Shown here one piece after another: positions 6,375 to 12,377 of a stretch of 12,444 nucleotides of DNA. Below the pieces are notes generated by a model that searched no databases, was not told the origin of the DNA, and saw only the letters and a list, made by a program, of their open reading frames with translations. The stretch is from NCBI GenBank assembly GCA_029880025.1, contig JAOUPE010000019.1, positions 1 through 12,444 on the forward strand, written 5' to 3'. The position numbers and the translations under genes were made by a program. The DNA comes from Caldifarciminota bacterium (GTDB lineage Bacteria; Hydrothermota; Tepidihabitantia; Tepidihabitantales; JAOUPE01). Position 1 is the first letter of the stretch; each line of letters opens with the position of its first letter.

Positions 6375-8087
6375 ATGAAATATATTTCACTTTTTTGTTT
6401 TTTGACTTTCAACGTTTGTTTTTCATCATTGATGGACGTTTCGGAAATCGAACCGGGAATGCGTGGTATTGGCAAAACCGTCTTCAACCAAACTAAAATT
6501 GAAGAATTCCAAGTAGAAATCATCGATGTGATGAAAAATGTTTCGCCGCGAGGCGATATCATCCTTGCCCGCCTTTCGGGTGGTTCAATCCCTGGTGGTT
6601 TAGAAAAAACCGGTGTGATCGCTGGCATGAGTGGTAGCCCAGTTTATATCAACGGTAAATTGATTGGTGCGCTCGCATACACCTGGTCGTTTCTAAAAGA
6701 ACCGATTGCTGGTATAACTCCGATTCGTGAAATACTGGAAATTATTGATGTTGACAAACAGAGCAAAGCTTCACCCCAAAATCAGCAATTCAAATTGACT
6801 AATAGCAAAAACAATTTTAGGCATATTCCTTTGCCTTTAGCAATTTCTTCATCTGCTCTATTCAGTTGTCCGGAGTTTTCGACCGAGCTTGATGACTTCC
6901 TTTCGGGTTACGGGTTGTTACCAGTTTTTGTTGGCGGAATCGGTTCTGATTCTATGCCAATCGAATTAGAACCGGGTGCTGCTATTGGAACTGTTCTAAT
7001 CCAAGGAGATATGCGAGTTGCGGCGATTGGGACTCTAACCTATCGGGATGGAGATAAAATATTAGGATTGGGTCATCCGATATTTCTGGGCGGCAAAGTT
7101 GAATTGCCGCTGATCGCCGGTGTCATCCATTCCGTGATGCCATCGCAAGCCCTCTCTTTCAAAATGTTTTCCCCGACTCGACCCATCGGAATGATTACTC
7201 AAGACCGGGCAAGTGGTATCATGGGTAAAATTGGCAAGACCACACCAATGGTTCCAATCAAAGTCGCAATTCAGTCCCAGGAAACCGATACGATTTATTC
7301 CTATGAGAGTATCGAACACAAAAATCTCTTGCCAATCCTTTTAAATACAATAATCCTAAACTCGATTGTTGCCAGAGGAAATATTTTGGGCGAGTCAACG
7401 ATTAAAGCCGATATGATTTTAAAAATAAAGACCGACCATAGGAGGGTCATTAAACTGAGCCAGATGATAAGCGGTGACGCCAGTGCCATAGGAATTGCGG
7501 TTAGCCTGGTTGACCCGATTGCCCGTCTAATTAACAACGAATTTGAAAAAGTAAAGATTGAAGATATTGCAATAAGACTCGATATCGAAAATAAAAAAAG
7601 AACGACCTTTATTGAAAAATTAGTTGCCGATAAAGAAAAAGTCAAACCGGGCGATTCACTTGAAATCACAATTGGACTCCGTTCATTTCAAGGTAAATTT
7701 GACACCAAAAAAATAAAAATCCAAATTCCTAAGGAAACACCGGTCGGAAGGCTTGCCTTGATTGTTGCCAACGCCGACTCTACTTATCTCCTTGAACTTG
7801 CCAGAACGCCGGAAAGATTAACCGCAAAAAGTTTTACCCAACTGATTGAACAGATCGAAAAATTAGGCAGGAAAAATGAGATGCAGATTTCTGGCTATGT
7901 GCCTCAAAAAGGAGTCGTGGTCGAAGCACAAGAACTACCTAATCCCCCCCTGTTTTTAAAACAGGTTCTTACCCGACCGAAAAAAACGGTTGCAATTACT
8001 GAATCCAGTTTAATCTTGCGCCATTCTCTTACTTTTGATGAGATTATCCAAGGGGTGGTGAGTTTAAATCTAATTGTAGAAAGGTAA
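6375..8087 (+). CDS. Secreted SpoIVB-type (peptidase S55) domain protein
   Basis: The 570-residue product starts with a signal-peptide-like segment (residues 1-18, MKYISLFCFLTFNVCFSS). It then shows hallmarks of S55/SpoIVB-domain proteins: VSEIEPGMRGIGKTVF (22-37), the serine motif GMSGSPV (84-90, likely nucleophile S86) followed by YINGKLIGALAYTW, EPIAGITPI, and a His motif GLGHPIFLGG (H234). In B. subtilis SpoIVB the catalytic His precedes the Ser motif. Here the GHP motif lies about 150 residues after it, an order I recall from S55-like proteins of Acidobacteriota and candidate phyla, so catalysis is plausible but unproven. The rest (about 400-570) is beta-rich (VKPGDSLEITIGLRSF), perhaps an Ig-like tail. 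The product probably acts in the periplasm. The start lacks a Shine-Dalgarno site and lies 36 nt after the upstream gene. The stop is 3 nt before the propeller gene. A sporulation role is unlikely, because nothing here suggests a spore former. Confidence 0.85.
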   Translation: MKYISLFCFLTFNVCFSSLMDVSEIEPGMRGIGKTVFNQTKIEEFQVEIIDVMKNVSPRGDIILARLSGGSIPGGLEKTGVIAGMSGSPVYINGKLIGALAYTWSFLKEPIAGITPIREILEIIDVDKQSKASPQNQQFKLTNSKNNFRHIPLPLAISSSALFSCPEFSTELDDFLSGYGLLPVFVGGIGSDSMPIELEPGAAIGTVLIQGDMRVAAIGTLTYRDGDKILGLGHPIFLGGKVELPLIAGVIHSVMPSQALSFKMFSPTRPIGMITQDRASGIMGKIGKTTPMVPIKVAIQSQETDTIYSYESIEHKNLLPILLNTIILNSIVARGNILGESTIKADMILKIKTDHRRVIKLSQMISGDASAIGIAVSLVDPIARLINNEFEKVKIEDIAIRLDIENKKRTTFIEKLVADKEKVKPGDSLEITIGLRSFQGKFDTKKIKIQIPKETPVGRLALIVANADSTYLLELARTPERLTAKSFTQLIEQIEKLGRKNEMQISGYVPQKGVVVEAQELPNPPLFLKQVLTRPKKTVAITESSLILRHSLTFDEIIQGVVSLNLIVER

Positions 8088-8090
8088 AAA

Positions 8091-10139
8091 ATGAGAATCC
8101 AAATTTCTATAAGAATGATTATTAGAGTTGGGGTCGGTATAACTTTGAGTTTATTATTCGCTTCTTCGATTCAAGAATTTTCTGGCTATGACAATTTTTT
8201 GCGCAGCTCAGAAATTCACAATCTTTCAATCACGGCAGATGGTACAGTAAAACTCGGCCCAGAACTTTCTTTGCTTTACAATACCGGGGAATCCTCGGTT
8301 TGGGCATTAGTTAGTGATAGGAAGGGCAATATTTTTGCCGGTACCGGCAGTGATGGTAAAATCTTTCGTATCAAAGGTGGTAAAGCCGAACTTTTCTTTG
8401 ATGCGGAAGAGACGGAAATCTTAAGTCTTGCTCTGGACCGACAAGATAACCTTTACGCCGGAACCGCACCTAAAGGTATCGTATATAAGATTAGTCCAAT
8501 TGGTAAAGCAATGAAATTTTTCGAAACCGATGAGACCTACATTTTTGCTTTAGTTTTTGACGACAAAGGATTCCTTTATATCGGAACGGGCGATAAAGGG
8601 AACATCTATCGGGTTGATGCCCAGGGAAAAGGCAGATTGATTTATGATTCGCCTGAATCCCATATCACCTCATTAGCTTATTCATCAAAACCTAAATCAA
8701 TACTGTTTGCTGGAAGCTCGGGTCAAGGATTGGTCTACAAAATCTCAAACTTAGAGGATAAGCCCGAAGTGATGACAATTTATGATGCAAGCGAAGAGGA
8801 GATTCGAGCGCTCTTAATTCATGATAAGGGCGATATCTATTGCGGAGCCAATCCTGGTTATTCAAAGCCCGGACCGCAAAAATTGGATATCTCGGATGTT
8901 GCTAAACCAGTTGGCCTTGTTCCCAAGATTTATCAACTCACAGCTGATGGTTTGGTTAAACAATTCTGGTCGAGTTCAGATTCGGTCATCTTCGCGCTCT
9001 ATAGCTACGGCAATGAAATTCTAGCCGGAACTGGTAATACCGGTAGAATTTACCAACTGGATAAAGAAGCAACCGGTAAGGGATTAGGAACATTGTTCCT
9101 CACGACTTCCGAACCGCAGATTACTACTTTCAGTTCCGGTCCGGCTGGTTCAATACTGATTGGGACCGGAAATCCCGGTCAGGTTTATCTTTTAAAATCA
9201 AACCTGAATAAAGAAGGCCGGATTATTTCTAAACCCTTCGATTCTAAAACTCAGAGTGAATGGGGAAAATTGAGTTCTGAAACTGAAATGCCTTCAGGCA
9301 CAAGTATCGAGTTTCAAACTCGTTCTGGTAATTCGGAAAATCCAGACGAAACCTGGAGTCAATTTAGTTCGATTACCGATAAAAGTGATATTAAAAGCCC
9401 ATCCGCCCGGTTTCTGCAGTGGCAAGCGACCTTCGCTTCAAATGCTAATACTAAAACCCCGGCGCTAGCCAGTGTGAAAATCTCTTTTTTGGAGACAAAT
9501 TTAGCGCCGGTGGTCTATTCGGTTGAAGTTATGAAAGAAGGTTCTGATTCGGAAGAACCTTTAAAACCGAAGGGTCTAAGTTTACGTCGCCAAGACCGAA
9601 AAATTACCTGGACTGCCTTTGACCCGAATGGTGATTCTTTGACATTTGATTTATATTATAAAGGAATCGAAGAAAAAGATTGGAAATTATTAAAGTCGAA
9701 TCTGAGAGACAAAAGTTATATTCTTGACGGTGAAATCTTACCCGATGGTAAATACCAAATCAAAATAGTCGCTTCGGACAAACCAAATCAGCCACTTGGT
9801 TTAGAATTGACCGGCGTGAGAATAAGCGATTGGTTTGAGATTGATAACACTCCACCTAAAGTTACCAAGATTGCGGCAAAGCTCAAGCCAAGGCAGAAGT
9901 ATTTGATAACTTTTGCGGTTTCTGACCAGAATTCGATAATCAAGAGTTGTGAGTACTCAATCAATGCTTCAGATTGGCGGGCGCTATCACCTTCGGATAA
10001 AATTTTTGACACCAAAACCGAGAATTTTGCTTTTGAAATTGAGCTCAGCCCCGGAGAAAATGTAATTGTGATGCGTGCTGCTGACGTCCTGATGAATGTC
10101 GGTTCGGATAAAATCATCATAAATGTAAAGGGAGAGTAA
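8091..10139 (+). CDS. Secreted seven-bladed beta-propeller protein with C-terminal Ig/Fn3-like domains
   Basis: This 682-residue protein has an N-terminal hydrophobic segment (about 9-27) that is a signal peptide or anchor. Residues 65-368 contain seven units with the motif L-Y-x-GTG-x-x-G-x-I-Y-x-I: IFAGTGSDGKIFRI (81-94), LYAGTAPKGIVYKI (121-134), LYIGTGDKGNIYRV (162-175), LFAGSSGQGLVYKI (205-218), a degenerate fifth unit (IYCGANPG at 249, with an insertion before PKIYQL at 278-283), ILAGTGNTGRIYQL (310-323) and ILIGTGNPGQVYLL (355-368). The motif suits a seven-bladed propeller. Residues about 376-466 are a beta-sandwich, 470-588 an Fn3-like domain (DPNGDSLTFDLYYKG), and 585-682 an Ig-like domain opening with DNTPPKV. 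GAAAGG, 6 nt before the ATG and overlapping the end of the upstream gene, serves as the ribosome site. The 3-nt spacing to the S55-like gene argues that the propeller is its partner, substrate or scaffold. That is inference. The stop is TAA. Confidence 0.88.
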   Translation: MRIQISIRMIIRVGVGITLSLLFASSIQEFSGYDNFLRSSEIHNLSITADGTVKLGPELSLLYNTGESSVWALVSDRKGNIFAGTGSDGKIFRIKGGKAELFFDAEETEILSLALDRQDNLYAGTAPKGIVYKISPIGKAMKFFETDETYIFALVFDDKGFLYIGTGDKGNIYRVDAQGKGRLIYDSPESHITSLAYSSKPKSILFAGSSGQGLVYKISNLEDKPEVMTIYDASEEEIRALLIHDKGDIYCGANPGYSKPGPQKLDISDVAKPVGLVPKIYQLTADGLVKQFWSSSDSVIFALYSYGNEILAGTGNTGRIYQLDKEATGKGLGTLFLTTSEPQITTFSSGPAGSILIGTGNPGQVYLLKSNLNKEGRIISKPFDSKTQSEWGKLSSETEMPSGTSIEFQTRSGNSENPDETWSQFSSITDKSDIKSPSARFLQWQATFASNANTKTPALASVKISFLETNLAPVVYSVEVMKEGSDSEEPLKPKGLSLRRQDRKITWTAFDPNGDSLTFDLYYKGIEEKDWKLLKSNLRDKSYILDGEILPDGKYQIKIVASDKPNQPLGLELTGVRISDWFEIDNTPPKVTKIAAKLKPRQKYLITFAVSDQNSIIKSCEYSINASDWRALSPSDKIFDTKTENFAFEIELSPGENVIVMRAADVLMNVGSDKIIINVKGE

Positions 10140-10172
10140 ACCAAGCTTGGAATAACCTATATCCTATCACGA

Positions 10173-10200
10173 TTGACAATCTAAGAAACCCGGATATTAT
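10173..10200 (+). promoter_or_regulatory. Sigma-70 promoter for the selenocysteine tRNA (and probably the porin)
   Basis: TTGACA (10173-10178), a 16-nt spacer and TATTAT (10195-10200). The predicted start near 10207 leaves about 48 nt before the tRNA. A perfect 10-bp palindrome CCAAGCTTGG (10141-10150) lies between the previous stop codon and this promoter. It has no T-tract, so it is not an ordinary terminator. Confidence 0.7.
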
Positions 10201-10254
10201 CTTAATTGTTATTGCAGAAATTTTTGCCCATCCAATTTGTCTTTATTAATGGTT

Positions 10255-10349
10255 GGAGGCGAATGGGTGCTGGTGTGCCTGGCGGACTTCAAATCCGTAT
10301 GGTCTGCGATAAGTGGACTGGTAGGTTCGATTCCTACACGCCTCCGCCA
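10255..10349 (+). tRNA. selC: Selenocysteine tRNA, anticodon UCA
   Basis: This tRNA decodes UGA as selenocysteine with SelB and a SECIS element, after Ser charging and conversion by SelA. The 95-nt length, including encoded CCA, is typical of bacterial tRNA-Sec. The acceptor strand GGAGGCG (10255-10261) pairs with CGCCTCC (10339-10345); the family's eighth pair would be A10262-A10338, a mismatch. The long 6-bp D stem is GGGTGC/GTGCCT around TGGT. The anticodon stem GCGGA/TCCGT holds loop CTTCAAA (10287-10293), with anticodon TCA at 10289-10291. The long variable arm (10300-10320) forms about 8 bp with wobbles around GATAA. The T arm is GTAGG-TTCGATT-CCTAC (10321-10337). Discriminator G10346 is followed by CCA. 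The extended D stem, long variable arm, UCA anticodon and G73 together rule out an ordinary Ser or suppressor tRNA. Confidence 0.95.
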
Positions 10350-10383
10350 ATTTTTTGTATTCCACTAATAGAAGGGAGAAAAA

Positions 10384-11337
10384 ATGAAGAGCATAGTGGT
10401 TATAGCAGTCTTAACCATTATCAGCAGTATGCTTGCGCAAGAATTATCGATTGCTAAAGGGAAATTAAGTTTCGATGCCTGTGTTTGGGGGAGATATTAT
10501 TATCTTTCGACAACCGATTCTGCCGGCAATAAAATGGACGAAAACAGTTTTGCTCGTGTCTATGGATTCCTGGGTTTAACTGGTACGATTACCGACTATG
10601 CCAAAATCCGGTTTTATTATGATATGGGCGAAATTTCGGGCGCTCCGGCTTATGACCTTTATCTGTGTCTCACCAGAAATAGTTATGAGCTGCGATTTGG
10701 TCAGCTAAAACCCCCAACCGGAATTGAAAATTTGACGCCGACACCAAAACTTGACTTTATCGAATATTCAATCATTAGTAAACACCGTACATCAACCGGG
10801 ATTACTCGAGATATCGGAATACAGCTCGCAACCAAACAGAGATTTTTCGAATGCGCCTTAGCTGTGACCAATGGCAATGGTAGAAACCAATTAAAAGATA
10901 ACAATAAATGGAAGGATTTGCTTGGGAGATTGGTTTTCATACCAGAACCTGAATTAGGATTAACATTTGGCGGAAATTTATATTGGGGTAAAGTTGGTCC
11001 TGATGGGGCTTTGGTTAATGCCCAACGGTTTGGAGCAGAGTTAGCTTTTGTCCGGAATCCTGTGATGTTGAAAAGTGAATTCCTTTATGCCAAAGATGGC
11101 AGTATAAACAGCAATGGTTTTTATGTTTCGGCAGGATATCGTTACCGGAATTTACAACCAGTTGTAAGATTTGAACGATATACTTCTGGTCAATCTCAAA
11201 TGGCAATTACGGTTGGTATTAACTGGTTTATAAGAGGTGATAATCTGAAACCGATGTTAAACTATTCTTATCTTGACGATAAAATCAGCCGGAGCCAATG
11301 TCACAAAATAATCGCTCAATTGCAATTTAGTTTCTAA
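10384..11337 (+). CDS. Outer-membrane porin, OprO/OprP (phosphate-selective porin) type
   Basis: The 317-residue product is predicted to be an outer-membrane beta-barrel for small solutes. Residues 1-19 are a signal peptide (SIVVIAVLTIISSMLAQ). Many alternating amphipathic strands follow. The family-like core is ARVYGFLGLTGTITDYAKIR (57-76), then ELRFGQLKPPTGIENLTPT (102-120) and DFIEYSI, matching the G-Q-x-K-P-P-x-G-x-E motif of porin O/P proteins, then TRDIGIQL (141-148). The protein ends QLQFSF, with the terminal Phe that the BAM machinery recognises. At 317 residues it is shorter than Pseudomonas OprP but near the shorter porins of many phyla. Phosphate specificity cannot be told from sequence. 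GAAGGGAG (10371-10378), 5 nt before the ATG, fixes the start. The gene lies 34 nt after the tRNA with no terminator hairpin between, so both probably share one promoter, with RNase cleavage at the tRNA 3' end creating the porin mRNA 5' end. A terminator follows. Confidence 0.87.
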   Translation: MKSIVVIAVLTIISSMLAQELSIAKGKLSFDACVWGRYYYLSTTDSAGNKMDENSFARVYGFLGLTGTITDYAKIRFYYDMGEISGAPAYDLYLCLTRNSYELRFGQLKPPTGIENLTPTPKLDFIEYSIISKHRTSTGITRDIGIQLATKQRFFECALAVTNGNGRNQLKDNNKWKDLLGRLVFIPEPELGLTFGGNLYWGKVGPDGALVNAQRFGAELAFVRNPVMLKSEFLYAKDGSINSNGFYVSAGYRYRNLQPVVRFERYTSGQSQMAITVGINWFIRGDNLKPMLNYSYLDDKISRSQCHKIIAQLQFSF

Positions 11338-11344
11338 AATTAAA

Positions 11345-11372
11345 AAAAATCCGCCCAACCAGGCGGATTTTT
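11345..11372 (+). terminator. Intrinsic terminator after the porin gene
   Basis: AAAAATCCGCC (11345-11355) pairs over 11 bp with GGCGGATTTTT (11362-11372) around loop CAACCA. It starts 7 nt after the stop codon. The A-rich left side and T-rich right side mean it could work in both directions. Confidence 0.93.
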
Positions 11373-11389
11373 ATTTGGATGCCACCTCA

Positions 11390-11419
11390 TATAGTCCAAG
11401 AAAAACAACTCGGACTATA
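11390..11419. repeat. Inverted repeat TATAGTCC/GGACTATA
   Basis: TATAGTCC (11390-11397) is the exact complement of GGACTATA (11412-11419), with a 14-nt A-rich centre. No T-run suitable for termination follows directly. It could be a regulator-binding dyad or part of a repeat. Function unknown. Confidence 0.5.
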
Positions 11420-11550
11420 CTATATATTATTATACTATTTTTTCTTAAAGAAGTCAAGATTTTAAATTTTTCTTCGCGATTTTTTGATTTCCTTTCTATT
11501 GATTTGTTAAGAATAAATAACAAAAAATAGCCTTATAGTAATTTTAAAAT

Positions 11551-11567
11551 TATGCCTAATAGGCATA
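11551..11567. repeat. Near-perfect 17-bp palindrome (operator-like)
   Basis: TATGCCTAATAGGCATA has 8-nt arms around a single central A, in an otherwise AT-rich stretch. It looks like an operator dyad, but no promoter or gene start lies next to it on either strand. Confidence 0.45.
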
Positions 11568-11646
11568 TAAAAATCAAGCCAAATTTTCTTCTAACTCGTC
11601 CTTCGTCAATCGCTTATCGTATTTTCGTCAAAAGGAGGGGTATACC

Positions 11647-11681
11647 GCCTAGGGGGCTACTTAGGAGGTCACCCTCTAGGC
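11647..11681. repeat. 10-bp GC-rich hairpin
   Basis: GCCTAGGGGG (11647-11656) pairs with CCCTCTAGGC (11672-11681) over 10 bp with one G-U, around a 15-nt loop. An adjacent palindrome GGTATACC sits at 11639-11646. This is a GC-rich island in AT-rich DNA, with no T-tract. It may be the core of a structured RNA or a dispersed palindrome. Confidence 0.5.
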
Positions 11682-11702
11682 TGTGAAGTTGACTTTATTT
11701 TA

Positions 11703-11727
11703 CAACGATGAATTTTTTTCGTCGTTG
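11703..11727 (-). terminator. Stem-loop 3' of the small minus-strand gene, possible weak terminator
   Basis: CAACGATGA (11703-11711) pairs with TCGTCGTTG (11719-11727) over 9 bp including one G-U/T-G pair, with a T-rich 7-nt loop. It lies 22 nt beyond the stop of the minus-strand gene. On the minus strand the hairpin is followed by an A-rich, not U-rich, sequence, so it is not a canonical intrinsic terminator. It may instead protect the 3' end. Confidence 0.4.
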
Positions 11728-11749
11728 GCTCGGTGTTGCTAATTTTGTA

Positions 11750-11998
11750 TTATCTGGTTTTCTTAGCCCCAGGATAAACCTGTAATAATTTGGGAAAAAC
11801 CTCAGCACGATAACCATCGGCTACTGTTTCTATTACTTTATCTTCGGAATATGTTTCCAGAGTATCTTTTTTAATTTCATATCGTGTGATTGTATATGTA
11901 GGATTGCTTGGCACTCTAGATTTTTCTTTTATTGTAAGATACCCAACCGAGCTAACGATGCTAGTTATCAGGCTTATTGATATTAGTAGTAACTTCAT
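11750..11998 (-). CDS. Small secreted or membrane-anchored protein of unknown function (82 aa)
   Basis: I do not recognise this protein. Residues 1-19 are a hydrophobic signal peptide or anchor (MKLLLISISLITSIVSSVG). The remaining roughly 60 residues are polar, with no cysteine, so it is not a lipoprotein of the usual kind. They end in a basic GAKKTR. The mature part has a strand-like TYTITRYEIKKDTLETYS and a possible helix in the last third. Despite its size it is very likely real. A full AAAGGAGG (complement of 12004-12011) sits 5 nt before the ATG, and a sigma-54-like promoter with the correct -24/-12 spacing lies 57 nt or more upstream. A short hairpin (AAGCC/GGCTT) precedes the Shine-Dalgarno site. 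Its nearest minus-strand neighbour lies far downstream, so it is probably a single-gene unit. The stop is TAA. Confidence 0.72.
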   Translation of the reverse strand: MKLLLISISLITSIVSSVGYLTIKEKSRVPSNPTYTITRYEIKKDTLETYSEDKVIETVADGYRAEVFPKLLQVYPGAKKTR

Positions 11999-12012
11999 TT
12001 CTGCCTCCTTTC

Positions 12013-12031
12013 AAGCCAACCGGGCTTTTTT
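12013..12031 (+). terminator. Weak plus-strand intrinsic terminator or minus-strand leader hairpin
   Basis: AAGCC (12013-12017), loop AACCG, GGCTT (12023-12027), then Ts to 12031. On the plus strand this looks like a minimal terminator, although no plus-strand gene ends nearby. On the minus strand it is a small hairpin directly before the Shine-Dalgarno site of the 82-residue gene. Confidence 0.3.
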
Positions 12032-12054
12032 CTAATTTTCATATCAATCTAAAA

Positions 12055-12071
12055 TGCAAAACTTATGCCAG
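12055..12071 (-). promoter_or_regulatory. Candidate sigma-54 (-24/-12) promoter for the small secreted protein
   Basis: On the minus strand the site reads CTGGCATAAGTTTTGCA. It keeps the essential GG (-24) and GC (-12) at the correct 10-nt separation and matches the consensus YTGGCACG-N4-TTGCW except for two positions in the CACG part. The predicted start, about 12 nt beyond the GC, is near 12044, giving a leader of about 46 nt with a full Shine-Dalgarno site. Transcription would need RpoN and an AAA+ activator. Confidence 0.55.
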
Positions 12072-12156
12072 ATTTTAATTTATGATTAAGACTATATTTC
12101 TCAATAACTTAACAAAGAGAGGATTTCTTTTTGTGATTTCGGCACCGCAAATTTTT

Positions 12157-12188
12157 GGACAGTTTGTTTCTAATTTGGGACATTTTGT
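12157..12188 (-). promoter_or_regulatory. Phased direct repeat upstream of the sigma-54-like site (possible activator sites)
   Basis: GGACAGTTTGT (12157-12167) and GGACATTTTGT (12178-12188) match at 10 of 11 positions and are 21 bp apart, two helical turns. They lie about 85-130 bp upstream of the -24/-12 element, the usual place for enhancer-binding-protein sites. The assignment is inferred from position and phasing. Confidence 0.4.
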
Positions 12189-12224
12189 GCCCTAGGTTTG
12201 GATACTGGATACAGTTAAATATTA

Positions 12225-12317
12225 AACACTGAAAAGCACCGACTGCCTGAGGCAGTGCTGGGATGTGCTTCAAGCACTTCAGTATTTTCAGTGTTGTATT
12301 CAATTCTTTTCAGTGTT
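12225..12317. repeat. Compound palindromic repeat with terminal inverted and direct repeats
   Basis: AACACTGAAAA (12225-12235) is the exact complement of TTTTCAGTGTT (12285-12295). Enclosed are two further hairpins: ACTGCCT/AGGCAGT (12242-12256) and GTGCT-TCA-AGCAC (12265-12277). The right arm TTTTCAGTGTT recurs directly at 12307-12317, 22 bp on, and a decayed third copy follows near 12327. The element could fold as a three-way junction. It resembles a small non-autonomous repeat (MITE/REP-like). No transposase is nearby. Confidence 0.7.
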
Positions 12318-12340
12318 ATTCCGTGTTTCAGTTTATTTCG

Positions 12341-12369
12341 TTGACTCAATACCTGAAAGTAATTATTCT
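12341..12369 (+). promoter_or_regulatory. Sigma-70 promoter for the partial gene at the right edge
   Basis: TTGACT (12341-12346), a 17-nt spacer and TATTCT (12364-12369). The -10 box ends 8 nt before the ATG at 12378, so the transcript should begin within about 2 nt of the start codon. Confidence 0.6.
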
Positions 12370-12377
12370 ATTATTAG

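Larger units (their letters stand above)
11373..11749. other. Non-coding spacer with several dyads, no gene seen
   Basis: No coding region was found. The stretch lies between the 3' ends of two convergent genes, so long regulatory DNA is not expected here. It nevertheless holds four separate inverted repeats (listed individually) and two copies of TTCGTCAA (near 11602 and 11624). One possible explanation is an unannotated small RNA or repeat element around 11625-11730. Confidence 0.55.

Noticed and set aside
7301..7669. A 122-codon minus-strand frame inside the S55-like gene
   Set aside because: Ser/Ile/Leu-rich antisense shadow of an AT-rich coding frame. The plus-strand frame has family motifs.
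10141..10150. CCAAGCTTGG as a terminator of the propeller gene
   Set aside because: A 10-bp palindrome with no room for a loop and no T-tract.
10206..10457. An 83-codon plus-strand frame across the promoter/porin junction
   Set aside because: It runs straight through the tRNA-Sec gene and into the porin in another frame, with no ribosome site.
12109..12303. A 64-codon minus-strand frame
   Set aside because: Its first half is the compound palindromic repeat, it has no Shine-Dalgarno site, and its composition is not protein-like.
12225..12330. Possible short CRISPR-like array, from the repeated TTTTCAGTGTT
   Set aside because: Only two exact 11-bp copies and one decayed copy, spacing too short, and no cas genes.
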